A stretch of DNA of 35,556 nucleotides from an uncultured Clostridium sp. (GTDB taxonomy: Bacteria > Bacillota > Clostridia > TANB77 > CAG-508), in NCBI GenBank assembly GCA_947088765.1, contig CAMUHU010000010.1:1-35556 (forward strand), given 5' to 3'. Under the pieces are notes generated by a model that was not told the DNA's origin, did no database searches, and saw only the letters and a list, made by a program, of their open reading frames with translations. Both the position numbers and the translations under genes were made by a program. The first letter of the stretch is position 1. Each line of letters starts with the position of its first letter. Below are positions 25,282 to 32,542 of the stretch, piece by piece.

Positions 25282-25974
25282 TTAAATATATATCTGTAAT
25301 AATCCTACTACTATATATGCTATATAATATATTCCTTCAATTATTGCAAATTTTTTAATATATGAGTTATCATCTTTCTCCCCTAATAGGTATTTTGCCC
25401 CAAAGTATATAAGTACTGTGCTTATTACACCACATAATAATCCGAATGGATTTGTTACAGTTTTAACATCTCTACTAATTAACTTTAATAAATCTAAAAC
25501 TGAAGCAATTACAATTGGTAATTTTGCAGCCGTAACTACTGACATTATTGTTACTAGACTTTTATCCTTATTTTTATTTAATATGAATATAGTTAAAGAT
25601 AATATTAATATTGATAATATTGGAGCAACAGCTATCTTTATTAATGGTAATAAATATTTTATAACATTCCATGAAAATGAAGAATAAAACATTCCTAATA
25701 TTACTTCTGCTAAAATCCATACGACAGCTAAAATTATTGCATACTTAAAGTTCTTATTTGACTTATCCGCTGAAATATTTTTTAATTCACCTAATGGATT
25801 TTTAAACATTCCTGCTATAAAATTTGTAGTTTCTTTGGCACTATTTTTTAATTCATCTTTTTTAAAAGAATCTTTTACTTTGTCTTTTACTTCATTTATT
25901 GTCTCAGTTGTCTCTTTTATTATTTCATCTTTATCAACTGTTTTTTCTTTATTTTCTTTATTCTCTTCGTCCAT
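25282..25974 (-). CDS. YIP1-like polytopic membrane protein
   Basis: 230 residues: an N-terminal charged, amphipathic region of about 75 residues rich in K/E (ETINEVKDKVKDSF), then about five hydrophobic segments (about 78-97, 108-130, 140-160, 175-195 and 208-229). The spacing and the short N-terminal soluble part resemble YIP1-domain proteins of Firmicutes, but no diagnostic motif is present. The function is unknown. It is transcribed divergently from the secreted repeat protein at 26190, whose ectodomain has similar amphipathic composition. GGAGG precedes ATG. Confidence 0.72.
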   Translation of the reverse strand: MDEENKENKEKTVDKDEIIKETTETINEVKDKVKDSFKKDELKNSAKETTNFIAGMFKNPLGELKNISADKSNKNFKYAIILAVVWILAEVILGMFYSSFSWNVIKYLLPLIKIAVAPILSILILSLTIFILNKNKDKSLVTIMSVVTAAKLPIVIASVLDLLKLISRDVKTVTNPFGLLCGVISTVLIYFGAKYLLGEKDDNSYIKKFAIIEGIYYIAYIVVGLLQIYI

Positions 25975-26007
25975 CTTATTTTTTCCTCCTCAAATAATTA
26001 TATACTT

Positions 26008-26036
26008 ATTATATACTTATATTTTATTTTTGTCAG
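26008..26036 (-). promoter_or_regulatory. Promoter of the YIP1-like gene
   Basis: On the minus strand, CTGACA (26031-26036) and TATAAT (26008-26013) are spaced 17 bp apart, 34 bp before the start codon. On the plus strand a TATAAT at 26151-26156 may serve the divergent gene; its -35 box is unclear. Confidence 0.65.
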
Positions 26037-26189
26037 TATATTTTTGTAATTTTTTTCATTTTGTACAATTTATTGTTTGTATATTAATTTTATTTTTTCT
26101 AACAATATTAATAAGTTTTTTTATATTGTTCACTTTTATTTTTTGAATTTTATAATTAAACTAAATCTTAAAATTGGAGGTATACATCA

Positions 26190-26666
26190 ATGTTAAAAAG
26201 AATTTTAGCAATAGTTTTAATAATTACAGTTTCATTATTTTTTACTTCTTCTGTTTTCGCTAATGAAACAAATATGATGAATAACGCAAAAAATACAGTT
26301 AATGATGTAATGCATAATGCTGAAAATGTAGTAAAAGATGCAACTGATGGTATAAAGAATGTTACAGGAAATGCTGAAAATACAATGAATAATGCAACTG
26401 ATAATATAATGAATAATCACAATAATAATGATAGAACAGATAATGATAATAATGATATGATTGATAATGGTTCAATGATAGGTAAAGGAGATTTTGGAGA
26501 TACTGGTGCATATTCTGCTGCTAGAACGACAGCTACTAATACAACTAATACTTCATATTCTTATCTATGGATTATTTTAGCAATAGCCGCAGTTATAGTC
26601 GTTGGTGCAATATGGTATTATGCTACAAGAACTACAAATAATGATAATAATCATAATGATAGATAA
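26190..26666 (+). CDS. Secreted, membrane-anchored low-complexity protein
   Basis: 158 residues. The signal peptide MLKRILAIVLIITVSLFF ends near VFA-NE. The ectodomain of about 90 residues is built of imperfect 11-residue-like amphipathic units (NAENVVKDATDGIKNVTG, NAENTMNNATDNIMNN), followed by an N/D-rich linker. A single C-terminal membrane helix (SYLWIILAIAAVIVVGAIW, about 128-146) and a short N/H/D tail follow. The apolipoprotein-like repeat suggests a surface helix, stalk or envelope-associated protein; no enzymatic motif is present. GGAGG lies before ATG. I do not recognise a named family. Confidence 0.75.
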   Translation: MLKRILAIVLIITVSLFFTSSVFANETNMMNNAKNTVNDVMHNAENVVKDATDGIKNVTGNAENTMNNATDNIMNNHNNNDRTDNDNNDMIDNGSMIGKGDFGDTGAYSAARTTATNTTNTSYSYLWIILAIAAVIVVGAIWYYATRTTNNDNNHNDR

Positions 26667-26670
26667 TAAA

Positions 26671-26700
26671 TTAGAGATTAGATGTTAGAAATTAGAATAT
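26671..26700. repeat. TTAGAA-type low-complexity repeat, copy 2
   Basis: TTAGAGATTAGATGTTAGAA and the following bases repeat a TTAGAAA-like heptad. A short fragment (TTAATTTCTAGTT) at 26720-26732 is the inverse, so the two can pair weakly. Confidence 0.5.
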
Positions 26701-26740
26701 AGATATTATATATACATTATTTAATTTCTAGTTTTTCAAT

Positions 26741-26766
26741 GGGCACAGTATACTGTGTCCTTACAT
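26741..26766. repeat. GGGCAC-family palindrome, copy 7
   Basis: GGGCACAGTATACTGTGTCC is an almost perfect 20-nt palindrome with one G-U, followed by TTACAT. It lies in the gap before smpB. Its loop sequence differs from copies 1 and 3, but the stem pairing is kept. Confidence 0.75.
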
Positions 26767-26824
26767 ATAACACAGAAAAACTATTATCCTTTAACTTTTA
26801 ATTACAAAAAATCGAACTTATTAA

Positions 26825-26853
26825 TTGTGAATTCTATATATTCATGTTATAAT
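26825..26853 (+). promoter_or_regulatory. Promoter of smpB
   Basis: TTGTGA and TATAAT are spaced exactly 17 bp apart, 40 bp before ATG 26894. Confidence 0.68.
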
Positions 26854-26893
26854 CAATTTATATTCAATTTAGCTTATAGAAAGGAATTTTATT

Positions 26894-27359
26894 ATGTCAG
26901 AAAAAAAGGTAATCGCAAAAAATCCAACAGCATATCATAACTATTCTATTACAGATACAATAGAAGCTGGAATTGTATTAACACGGAACAGAAATAAAAT
27001 CAATTAGAAATGGAAAAGTTAATATAAAAGAAAGTTATGCAAATATTAAAAATGGCGAAATTTTTATTTATGGTATGCATATTAGCCCTTATGAGAATGG
27101 AAACATTTACAACAAAGACCCTTTGCGAGACAGAAAATTATTATTAAAAAAACGTGAGATATTTAACTTACTTGGTCTAATAAAACAACAAAGTTGTTCT
27201 TTAATCCCAATTAGTTTATATCTAAAAAATAATAAAGTTAAAGTTGAGTTAGGAATTGGTAAGGGAAAGAAACTCTATGATAAACGTCAGGATATTGCAA
27301 AAAAAGATGCTGAGCGTAAAATTAATGTCGCACTTAAAAATTCCATGAAAAATTTGTGA
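26894..27359 (+). pseudogene. smpB: SsrA-binding protein SmpB, +1 frameshift at CGG
   Basis: SmpB binds tmRNA and rescues stalled ribosomes by trans-translation. The first frame starts at ATG 26894 behind AAAGGA: MSEKKVIAKNPTAYHNY, then [11 protein letters not shown] and a stop eight codons later. Omitting C26984 gives [44 protein letters not shown] and a normal C-terminus with [13 protein letters not shown] to TGA 27359. The total of 466 nt is 3n+1, about 155 residues. Promoter, ribosome site and terminator are intact, so decay seems unlikely for such a conserved gene. Sequencing error or +1 recoding are the alternatives. Confidence 0.95.
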
Positions 27360-27397
27360 AAAAGTATTCCACAGCGTAGCTGTGGAATACTTTTTCA
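27357..27397. terminator. Shared bidirectional terminator of smpB and fba
   Basis: The arms at 27357-27375 and 27379-27397 are perfectly complementary over 19 bp around GTA. Each arm carries the TGA stop of one of the two convergent genes, and the A/T ends supply a T-run on either strand. Confidence 0.92.
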
Positions 27398-28324
27398 TGC
27401 TTTACCTTCTGAACCAAAAATATCATGTATTTTATGTTTAACAGTTTTTTTGATTTCTTCTCTTGCTGGTGTTAAATACTTTCTTGGGTCAAAGGCAGAT
27501 GGATCTTCTGCAAAAGTTTTTCTTATTTGGGCAGTCATTGCAAGTCTTAAATCTGTATCAACATTTATTTTTGAAACCCCTCTTAAACCTGCTTCATGTA
27601 ACATTTCATCTGGAACACCTTTTGCTCCTGGTATATCTGCTCCATATTTATTGCACATTTCAACTAATTCTGGAATTACAGTTGAAGCACCATGTAAAAC
27701 TATTGGTGTGTTTGGTAATTTTTCTTTTACTTTTTCAAGTATATCAAATCTTAATTTTGCCTCTCCCTTAAATTTATATGCACCATGGCTTGTACCTATG
27801 GCTATTGCTAAAGAATCACATCCTGTTCTTTCTACAAACTCTTTAGCTTGGTCTGGGTCTGTAAACATAGCATCACTTGCTGAAACATTAACCTCATCTT
27901 CTATTCCTGCTAATTTTCCAAGCTCAGCTTCTACAACAACTCCATGAGCATGTGCATAATCTACTACCTCTTTTGTTAGTCTAATATTTTCTTCAAAATC
28001 ATATTTTGAACCATCAAACATTACAGATGTAAAACCTGCATCTATACATTTTTTACATGTTTCGAAATCTGGTCCATGGTCTAAATGAATTGCTATTGGA
28101 ATATTTGTAGATTCAACAGCAGCCTCTACCATTTTCATCAAGTAATTTATTCCTGCATATTTTATTGCACTTGAAGATGCTTGTAAAATTACTGGTGAAT
28201 TTTCCTCACTTGCTGCTTCTACTATTCCTTGTATTAATTCCATATTGTTTACATTAAAAGCTCCTATTGCGAAATGTTCTTTCATTGATTTTTCAAACAT
28301 TTCTTTTGTCGTAACTAAAGCCAT
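27395..28324 (-). CDS. fba: Class II fructose-1,6-bisphosphate aldolase
   Basis: This zinc enzyme of glycolysis and gluconeogenesis interconverts fructose-1,6-bisphosphate with DHAP and glyceraldehyde-3-phosphate. The 309 residues are full length: IGAFNVNNMELIQGIVEAA, AIHLDHGPD (D82 catalytic, H83 zinc), SVMFDGSKYDFEENI, EAELGKLAGIEDEV, IGTSHGAYKF (zinc His), IVLHGAST and KINVDTDLRLA. The Gly-rich GTSHG and the NVDTD phosphate-binding loop match the FbaA/GatY group, and the LDHG type with short loops fits fructose rather than tagatose, though specificity is not certain. It has a strong promoter and shares a terminator with smpB. Confidence 0.95.
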   Translation of the reverse strand: MALVTTKEMFEKSMKEHFAIGAFNVNNMELIQGIVEAASEENSPVILQASSSAIKYAGINYLMKMVEAAVESTNIPIAIHLDHGPDFETCKKCIDAGFTSVMFDGSKYDFEENIRLTKEVVDYAHAHGVVVEAELGKLAGIEDEVNVSASDAMFTDPDQAKEFVERTGCDSLAIAIGTSHGAYKFKGEAKLRFDILEKVKEKLPNTPIVLHGASTVIPELVEMCNKYGADIPGAKGVPDEMLHEAGLRGVSKINVDTDLRLAMTAQIRKTFAEDPSAFDPRKYLTPAREEIKKTVKHKIHDIFGSEGKA

Positions 28325-28350
28325 TATTATTACCTCCTAATTTTTTCTCC

Positions 28351-28378
28351 ATTATATCATTACTAATTTTTTTGTCAA
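28351..28378 (-). promoter_or_regulatory. Promoter of fba
   Basis: On the minus strand, TTGACA (28373-28378) and TATAAT (28351-28356) are spaced 16 bp apart, both perfect, 26 bp before the ATG. AGGAGG lies between them and the start. Confidence 0.88.
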
Positions 28379-28385
28379 TATTAAT

Positions 28386-28458
28386 TTAGATGTTAGAAGT
28401 TAGATAATTAGAGGTTAGATTATCAAAAATTTCTAATCTTTAACTTCTAATTTCTAGT
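28386..28458. repeat. TTAGAA-type low-complexity repeat, copy 3
   Basis: This is the longest copy: a left half rich in TTAGA units (28386-28420) and a right half rich in TCTAA units (28430-28458) that can fold on each other. The right end includes the CobW gene stop, and the left adjoins the fba promoter, so it may terminate the upstream gene. Confidence 0.55.
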
Positions 28459-29572
28459 TAATACATTTATCTAATTCTTCTGATATTGCTTTTTTATCCA
28501 TATTTTGTCCAATGAATACTAATTTTATCATTCTATCTCCTATTTTTTCGTCCCAATCTCTTTCTAAATCATCATTTTCTTTTCTTAGCATTTTTATTTC
28601 TTCTTCTGGGAATGTTGCAATCCATTCTCCACCTTCATATATTCCCTTTTGCTTTCCTGCTTGTTCAAATACATAAGACATTTCATAGTCATTATTAAAC
28701 CATACTATTCCTTTGCATCTTATTATATTTTTTGGAAATTTATTTATATATTCTTCAAATTTAGCTTCATCAAGTGGTTTTCTACGATAATATACAAATG
28801 TTCCTATTCCATATTCTTCTGTTTCTCCTTCCTCTTCCTCTTCTTCAGGCTTATCTAATTCTTGTGCCCATCCAGCAGACATTGCTGCTTCCTCAAAATC
28901 AAAAGCATTTGTATCCATTATTTCTTTTACATCTACTTTTGAATAATTTGTCTCTATTATTTTAGCATTAGGTTGCAATTTTTTTATTACAGCTTTAACC
29001 TTTTCTAATTCTTGTTTAGATAATTCATCTACTTTGTTTAAAATTAATGTATTACAAAATTCAATTTGTTGTATTAACAGATTTTCTATGTCTTCATCAT
29101 CTATTTCTTCTTTTTCTAGTTCTTCTCCACAATTAAATTCATCTCTTAATCTTAGTGCATCAACAACTGATACAACATTATCAAGTCTACAAATTTTTGG
29201 TAATCCATATTGTTTTGTAGAGTCTTGTAAAACAGTTATTGTCTGAGCTATTGGAATAGGCTCGCAAATTCCGCTTGCTTCTATTAATATATAATCAAAA
29301 TTCCTTGATTTTATTAAGTCAACTATTTGTTGCATTAAATCTACTTTTAAAGTACAGCAAATACAACCATTTTGTAGTGGTACTAGACTGTCATTAGTTT
29401 CTGTAACTACTCCACCTTTTCCTATTAAAGATGCATCTATGTTGACTTCTCCAATGTCATTAACTATTACCGCTACTTTGTATCCTTCTTGATTGTTTAA
29501 AATATGGTTTATAAGTGTAGTTTTTCCTGCTCCTAAATATCCTGTTAATAATGTAATTGGTACTACTTTCAT
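28454..29572 (-). CDS. CobW/ZNG-family GTP-dependent metallochaperone
   Basis: COG0523 proteins are G3E GTPases that deliver metals (zinc, cobalt or nickel) to targets. The 372 residues have a P-loop GYLGAGKTTLINHILNN (about 11-27), the metal-binding CICC (70-73, in GCICCTLK), switch/Walker B FDYILIEASGICEP and NKVDEL. A C-terminal CobW_C domain (about 250-372) follows an acidic linker EEEEEEGETEEYG. The acidic stretch could bind metal; histidine richness typical of some members is absent. There is no zinc operator that I can recognise. The metal specificity is unknown. Confidence 0.95.
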   Translation of the reverse strand: MKVVPITLLTGYLGAGKTTLINHILNNQEGYKVAVIVNDIGEVNIDASLIGKGGVVTETNDSLVPLQNGCICCTLKVDLMQQIVDLIKSRNFDYILIEASGICEPIPIAQTITVLQDSTKQYGLPKICRLDNVVSVVDALRLRDEFNCGEELEKEEIDDEDIENLLIQQIEFCNTLILNKVDELSKQELEKVKAVIKKLQPNAKIIETNYSKVDVKEIMDTNAFDFEEAAMSAGWAQELDKPEEEEEEGETEEYGIGTFVYYRRKPLDEAKFEEYINKFPKNIIRCKGIVWFNNDYEMSYVFEQAGKQKGIYEGGEWIATFPEEEIKMLRKENDDLERDWDEKIGDRMIKLVFIGQNMDKKAISEELDKCIN

Positions 29573-29645
29573 TATTTATCATTCCTTTCATTTTCTTTAT
29601 ACATTTTATTATTATAACACATATTTTCATTTTCTTAAAGATGTT

Positions 29646-29954
29646 TTAATGCTTTGCACTTAGTTGTATTAATAATTCCATATTGTCGTCTTCTGCTGAT
29701 TTATTTTTTCTTATTGCTCCACATTTTTTACATCTAAATATTATAACATATCCCTTTTTGTTATTCATTTCTAATCCTATTGGTTCTAAAAGTCCATGAC
29801 ATTTTTCTTGTCTATCTCCTGGATTTACATCAACATGTTTTGAATGTAAACATATTGGACAATGGTTTCTACAGGTATAACCTAATTTTTCTACTTTTGT
29901 TCCACAATTCTCACATATAAATTCTTCATCTATTTTTGTAAATTTACTATACAT
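29646..29954 (-). CDS. RNHCP domain protein (zinc-ribbon)
   Basis: 102 residues with the signature RNHCP (CRNHCPICLHSKHVDVNPGD at about 28-47) and two cysteine pairs: FICENCG at the N-terminus and FRCKKCG (about 74-80) near the C-terminus. The 4-6 cysteines plus histidine suggest zinc binding and a treble-clef or ribbon fold. The family has no established function; RNA or protein binding is a guess. Its start overlaps the end of the upstream uridine-kinase-like gene by 8 bp, so the two are co-transcribed and translationally coupled. Confidence 0.92.
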   Translation of the reverse strand: MYSKFTKIDEEFICENCGTKVEKLGYTCRNHCPICLHSKHVDVNPGDRQEKCHGLLEPIGLEMNNKKGYVIIFRCKKCGAIRKNKSAEDDNMELLIQLSAKH

Positions 29955-31593
29955 TAAATGCGCTTCCTCCTATAAATTCACGGATTAATGACGTCTTTGG
30001 TATATATTCCTCTGGTATTGAATTGAAATATTTTAATAAATTGTATAATCTTGTTGCCTCTGCACATTCAGGATTAGAATTATCTATCTCTTTTAAAAGT
30101 GGTATTGCATAATCCTTTAATACTGCTAATTCATATATTAATGAAGAGTTAAACATAGTATCTGCTTCTTCTTGATATGGGAATATATATTTACTTTCAC
30201 CTCTATTTACTGAGTACCATGTTTTTATTGTTTGTAAAGCAGAATATCCTCTAAAATTATTATCCCTTACAATTCTTCTTATTAATCTAGTATCAGTAGT
30301 AGATATATTATTATAATAGTCTAAGTTTAATACTGTTAAATCACTAATATATATTTTATATTTTTGCTCTCTTGGAATTGACATTGTTAGTTTATCATTT
30401 AAACAATGTATACCTTCCATTACTAATATATCATTTGAGTCTAATCTTATTGTATTTCCATTATATTCCTTATGACCATTTGTGAAATTGAAAGTTGGCA
30501 TTTCAACTTCTTCTCCTACTAATAGTCTTTGAATATGTTTATTTAATAATTCAACATCTAAGGCTTCTAAACATTCAAAATCATAATTTCCAAATTCATC
30601 TTTAGGATTATCTTCTCTTTCTACAAAGTAATTATCTACAGATATTGTTACTGGTCTTTTTCCATTTAACATTAATTGAATTCCTAATCTATTAGCAAAT
30701 GTAGTTTTTCCTGATGAAGAAGGTCCTGCTATTAAAACTATTTTTGTAGATTTATTATTAACTATTTTATCGGCTATGTCAGAAATTTTCTTTTCATGTA
30801 GTGCCTCTGAAAGTATTATGGTTTCTTTACCTTTCTCTTCTTCTATTCTTTTATTTAGTTTATTAACCGTATCTATGTTTAAAATTTTATATATTTCATC
30901 GTATTCATCTAATGTTGATAATAATTTTTTAGTCTCTTTAAATTGAGCAAGTTCATTTGGTGCTTCTCTACTTGGATATTTAATTAAAAATCCATCTTTA
31001 TATTTTACTAAATCAAATACTTTAACTACTCCTGTAGAAATAGGCATTACTCCAAAGAAATAGTTATAATAATCTTCACAATAATATAATGATATTTTAT
31101 CTGTTTCATCTTTTTTATTTAATTGCAATAATATACCTGTTTTATTTTTCTCTTTTTCATAAAACTTTCTAGCTTCTTCCCTAGACATAACTACTTTTGT
31201 TATTTCTAAATCTTTTTCTACAATCTCTTGCATTTTAGTCTTTACTTTATTTATCATTTCGTCTGTTATTTCTACATTATCTATAACACAGTACATAGAA
31301 TTTGATAATTGATAATTTACAGTTAACTTCGCCTCAGGATATACTTCTTTAAAAGCTTTAGCCATTATATAAAGTGCTCCTCTTACATATACCCTTTTTC
31401 CTTCTTTATTAGTATAATCTAATAATTCTATATTACAGTCTTCATGGATTTTATGATTTAAACTTTTAACTTTATTATTGCAAATACATGTAATTATCTT
31501 ATTTTTTGAATTTTCTATTTCATTTTTTAATGCATCTTTTATTTTCGTATTTGGTTCTACGTTAAAAGTTTTATCTTTATATGTTATTTTCAT
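29947..31593 (-). CDS. Nucleoside (uridine-like) kinase with N-terminal TGS/ThrRS-like domains
   Basis: 548 residues from ATG 31593 (MKITYKDKTFNVEPNTKIKD), preferred over a GTG at 31665 because it begins the TGS domain and has AAGG upstream. The order is a TGS domain (about 1-60), a threonyl-tRNA-synthetase editing-like domain (about 60-210, KAFKEVYPEAKLTVNYQLS), a linker, then a phosphoribulokinase/uridine kinase domain with P-loop IAGPSSSGKTTFANRL, SVDNYF and MEGIHCLND. Similar fusions occur widely in Clostridia and are annotated as nucleoside kinases. Substrate and biological role are not established. It may be the first gene of a transcript with RNHCP. Confidence 0.9.
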   Translation of the reverse strand: MKITYKDKTFNVEPNTKIKDALKNEIENSKNKIITCICNNKVKSLNHKIHEDCNIELLDYTNKEGKRVYVRGALYIMAKAFKEVYPEAKLTVNYQLSNSMYCVIDNVEITDEMINKVKTKMQEIVEKDLEITKVVMSREEARKFYEKEKNKTGILLQLNKKDETDKISLYYCEDYYNYFFGVMPISTGVVKVFDLVKYKDGFLIKYPSREAPNELAQFKETKKLLSTLDEYDEIYKILNIDTVNKLNKRIEEEKGKETIILSEALHEKKISDIADKIVNNKSTKIVLIAGPSSSGKTTFANRLGIQLMLNGKRPVTISVDNYFVEREDNPKDEFGNYDFECLEALDVELLNKHIQRLLVGEEVEMPTFNFTNGHKEYNGNTIRLDSNDILVMEGIHCLNDKLTMSIPREQKYKIYISDLTVLNLDYYNNISTTDTRLIRRIVRDNNFRGYSALQTIKTWYSVNRGESKYIFPYQEEADTMFNSSLIYELAVLKDYAIPLLKEIDNSNPECAEATRLYNLLKYFNSIPEEYIPKTSLIREFIGGSAFNV

Positions 31594-31732
31594 GTTTTCT
31601 ATCTTTCCTTTCTTAAGGTACAAATTGGTTAGAAAAGAATCATTTTCAACCTTTTTTGCTTTCACATTTTCATTATTAATACTTATATTATTACCAATTC
31701 TAAAAAAATTTTTCTAATTCTCGTTATAATAC

Positions 31733-32380
31733 TTAATATCCCCTAGGTTCTAGTTTTAGATATATTGGTTTTTCCTCTCTTATAATTGTTGATACTCCGT
31801 GTCCTGGGTAAACTAATGTATCATCTGGTAATATTAATAATTTATTTACTATTGAATTCATAATTTCTTCTAAGCTTCCTGTTGGTAAGTCTGTTCTTCC
31901 CCAAGTACCTCTAAATAGAGTATCTCCCGAAAATAACATCTTATGTTCTTTACAATACAATGATATACCTCCACTTGTGTGACCTGGAGTATGAATTACT
32001 CGCATTTGTATATCTCCTAAATGCAATAAATCTTCATCATCTACTCTTCTAACATCATTTAACATTACAGGTTCCATTCCAATATATTCTGTTAGCATTA
32101 TTTCTTGATTATTTATATTTCTTTCGCAAATTCTATGTAGTAGTATTGTTCCTCCTGCTTTTTGCCTTAATTCATTTACTCCCCCTACATGGTCTCCATG
32201 ACAATGAGTTACTAATATATATTTTAACTTAGCTTCTAAAATTTCTAACATTTCTAATATTTTATCAGTTTCACCTGCTGGGTCTATTACCATAGTTTCT
32301 TTTGTTATCTCATCATGTATTATATAGCAATTTGTTGGATCTACCAAAAGAGTATTTATCTTTAATGTCTTTAGTATCAT
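31733..32380 (-). CDS. MBL-fold hydrolase, glyoxalase II-like
   Basis: The 215-residue metallo-beta-lactamase-fold protein has the binuclear metal motif THCHGDHVGG (about 58-67), HTPGHTSGGISLY (third metal His), FSGDTLFRGTWGRTDLPTG and YPGHGVST. This set is typical of the glyoxalase II/YcbL group that hydrolyses thioesters. The C-terminal substrate domain of true glyoxalase II is missing, as in YcbL-like enzymes, so the substrate is uncertain. It follows relA/spoT with a 117-bp inverted repeat between them. Confidence 0.93.
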   Translation of the reverse strand: MILKTLKINTLLVDPTNCYIIHDEITKETMVIDPAGETDKILEMLEILEAKLKYILVTHCHGDHVGGVNELRQKAGGTILLHRICERNINNQEIMLTEYIGMEPVMLNDVRRVDDEDLLHLGDIQMRVIHTPGHTSGGISLYCKEHKMLFSGDTLFRGTWGRTDLPTGSLEEIMNSIVNKLLILPDDTLVYPGHGVSTIIREEKPIYLKLEPRGY

Positions 32381-32420
32381 CTTTATTATTTTCCCTTCTA
32401 ATTCTTTATATATAATATAT

Positions 32421-32537
32421 TTGTAAAAGAATTGTTATTTGACTAGGCAAATGAAAATGAAATCAATGAGGCGTACTAGTGTACGTTTTTTGATTTCATT
32501 TGAAATTTAACAACGTCAAATGGCAATTATTTTGCAA
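32421..32537. repeat. 117-bp inverted repeat between relA/spoT and MBL gene
   Basis: The outer arms 32421-32443 and 32515-32537 pair over 23 bp; the mismatches are almost all U-G pairs if read as plus-strand RNA. Further in, AATGAAATCA (32456-32465) pairs with TGATTTCATT, and a central hairpin CGTAC-tagt-GTACG lies at 32472-32485. The whole gap folds as one long structure. Confidence 0.78.
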
Positions 32538-32542
32538 AAGTA

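Noticed and set aside
26755-26940. 61-codon open frame before smpB
   Set aside because: It overlaps a palindromic repeat and the smpB promoter, has no ribosome site and matches no family.
13970-26990. Simple reassignment of CGG to another amino acid
   Set aside because: Reading CGG as any amino acid does not restore the frame in pflA or smpB; a base must be skipped or absent.
29980-29990. The CACGG string at the end of the uridine-kinase-like gene as a third frameshift site
   Set aside because: On the coding strand it reads ATC CGT GAA, an ordinary in-frame Arg codon with the frame intact.
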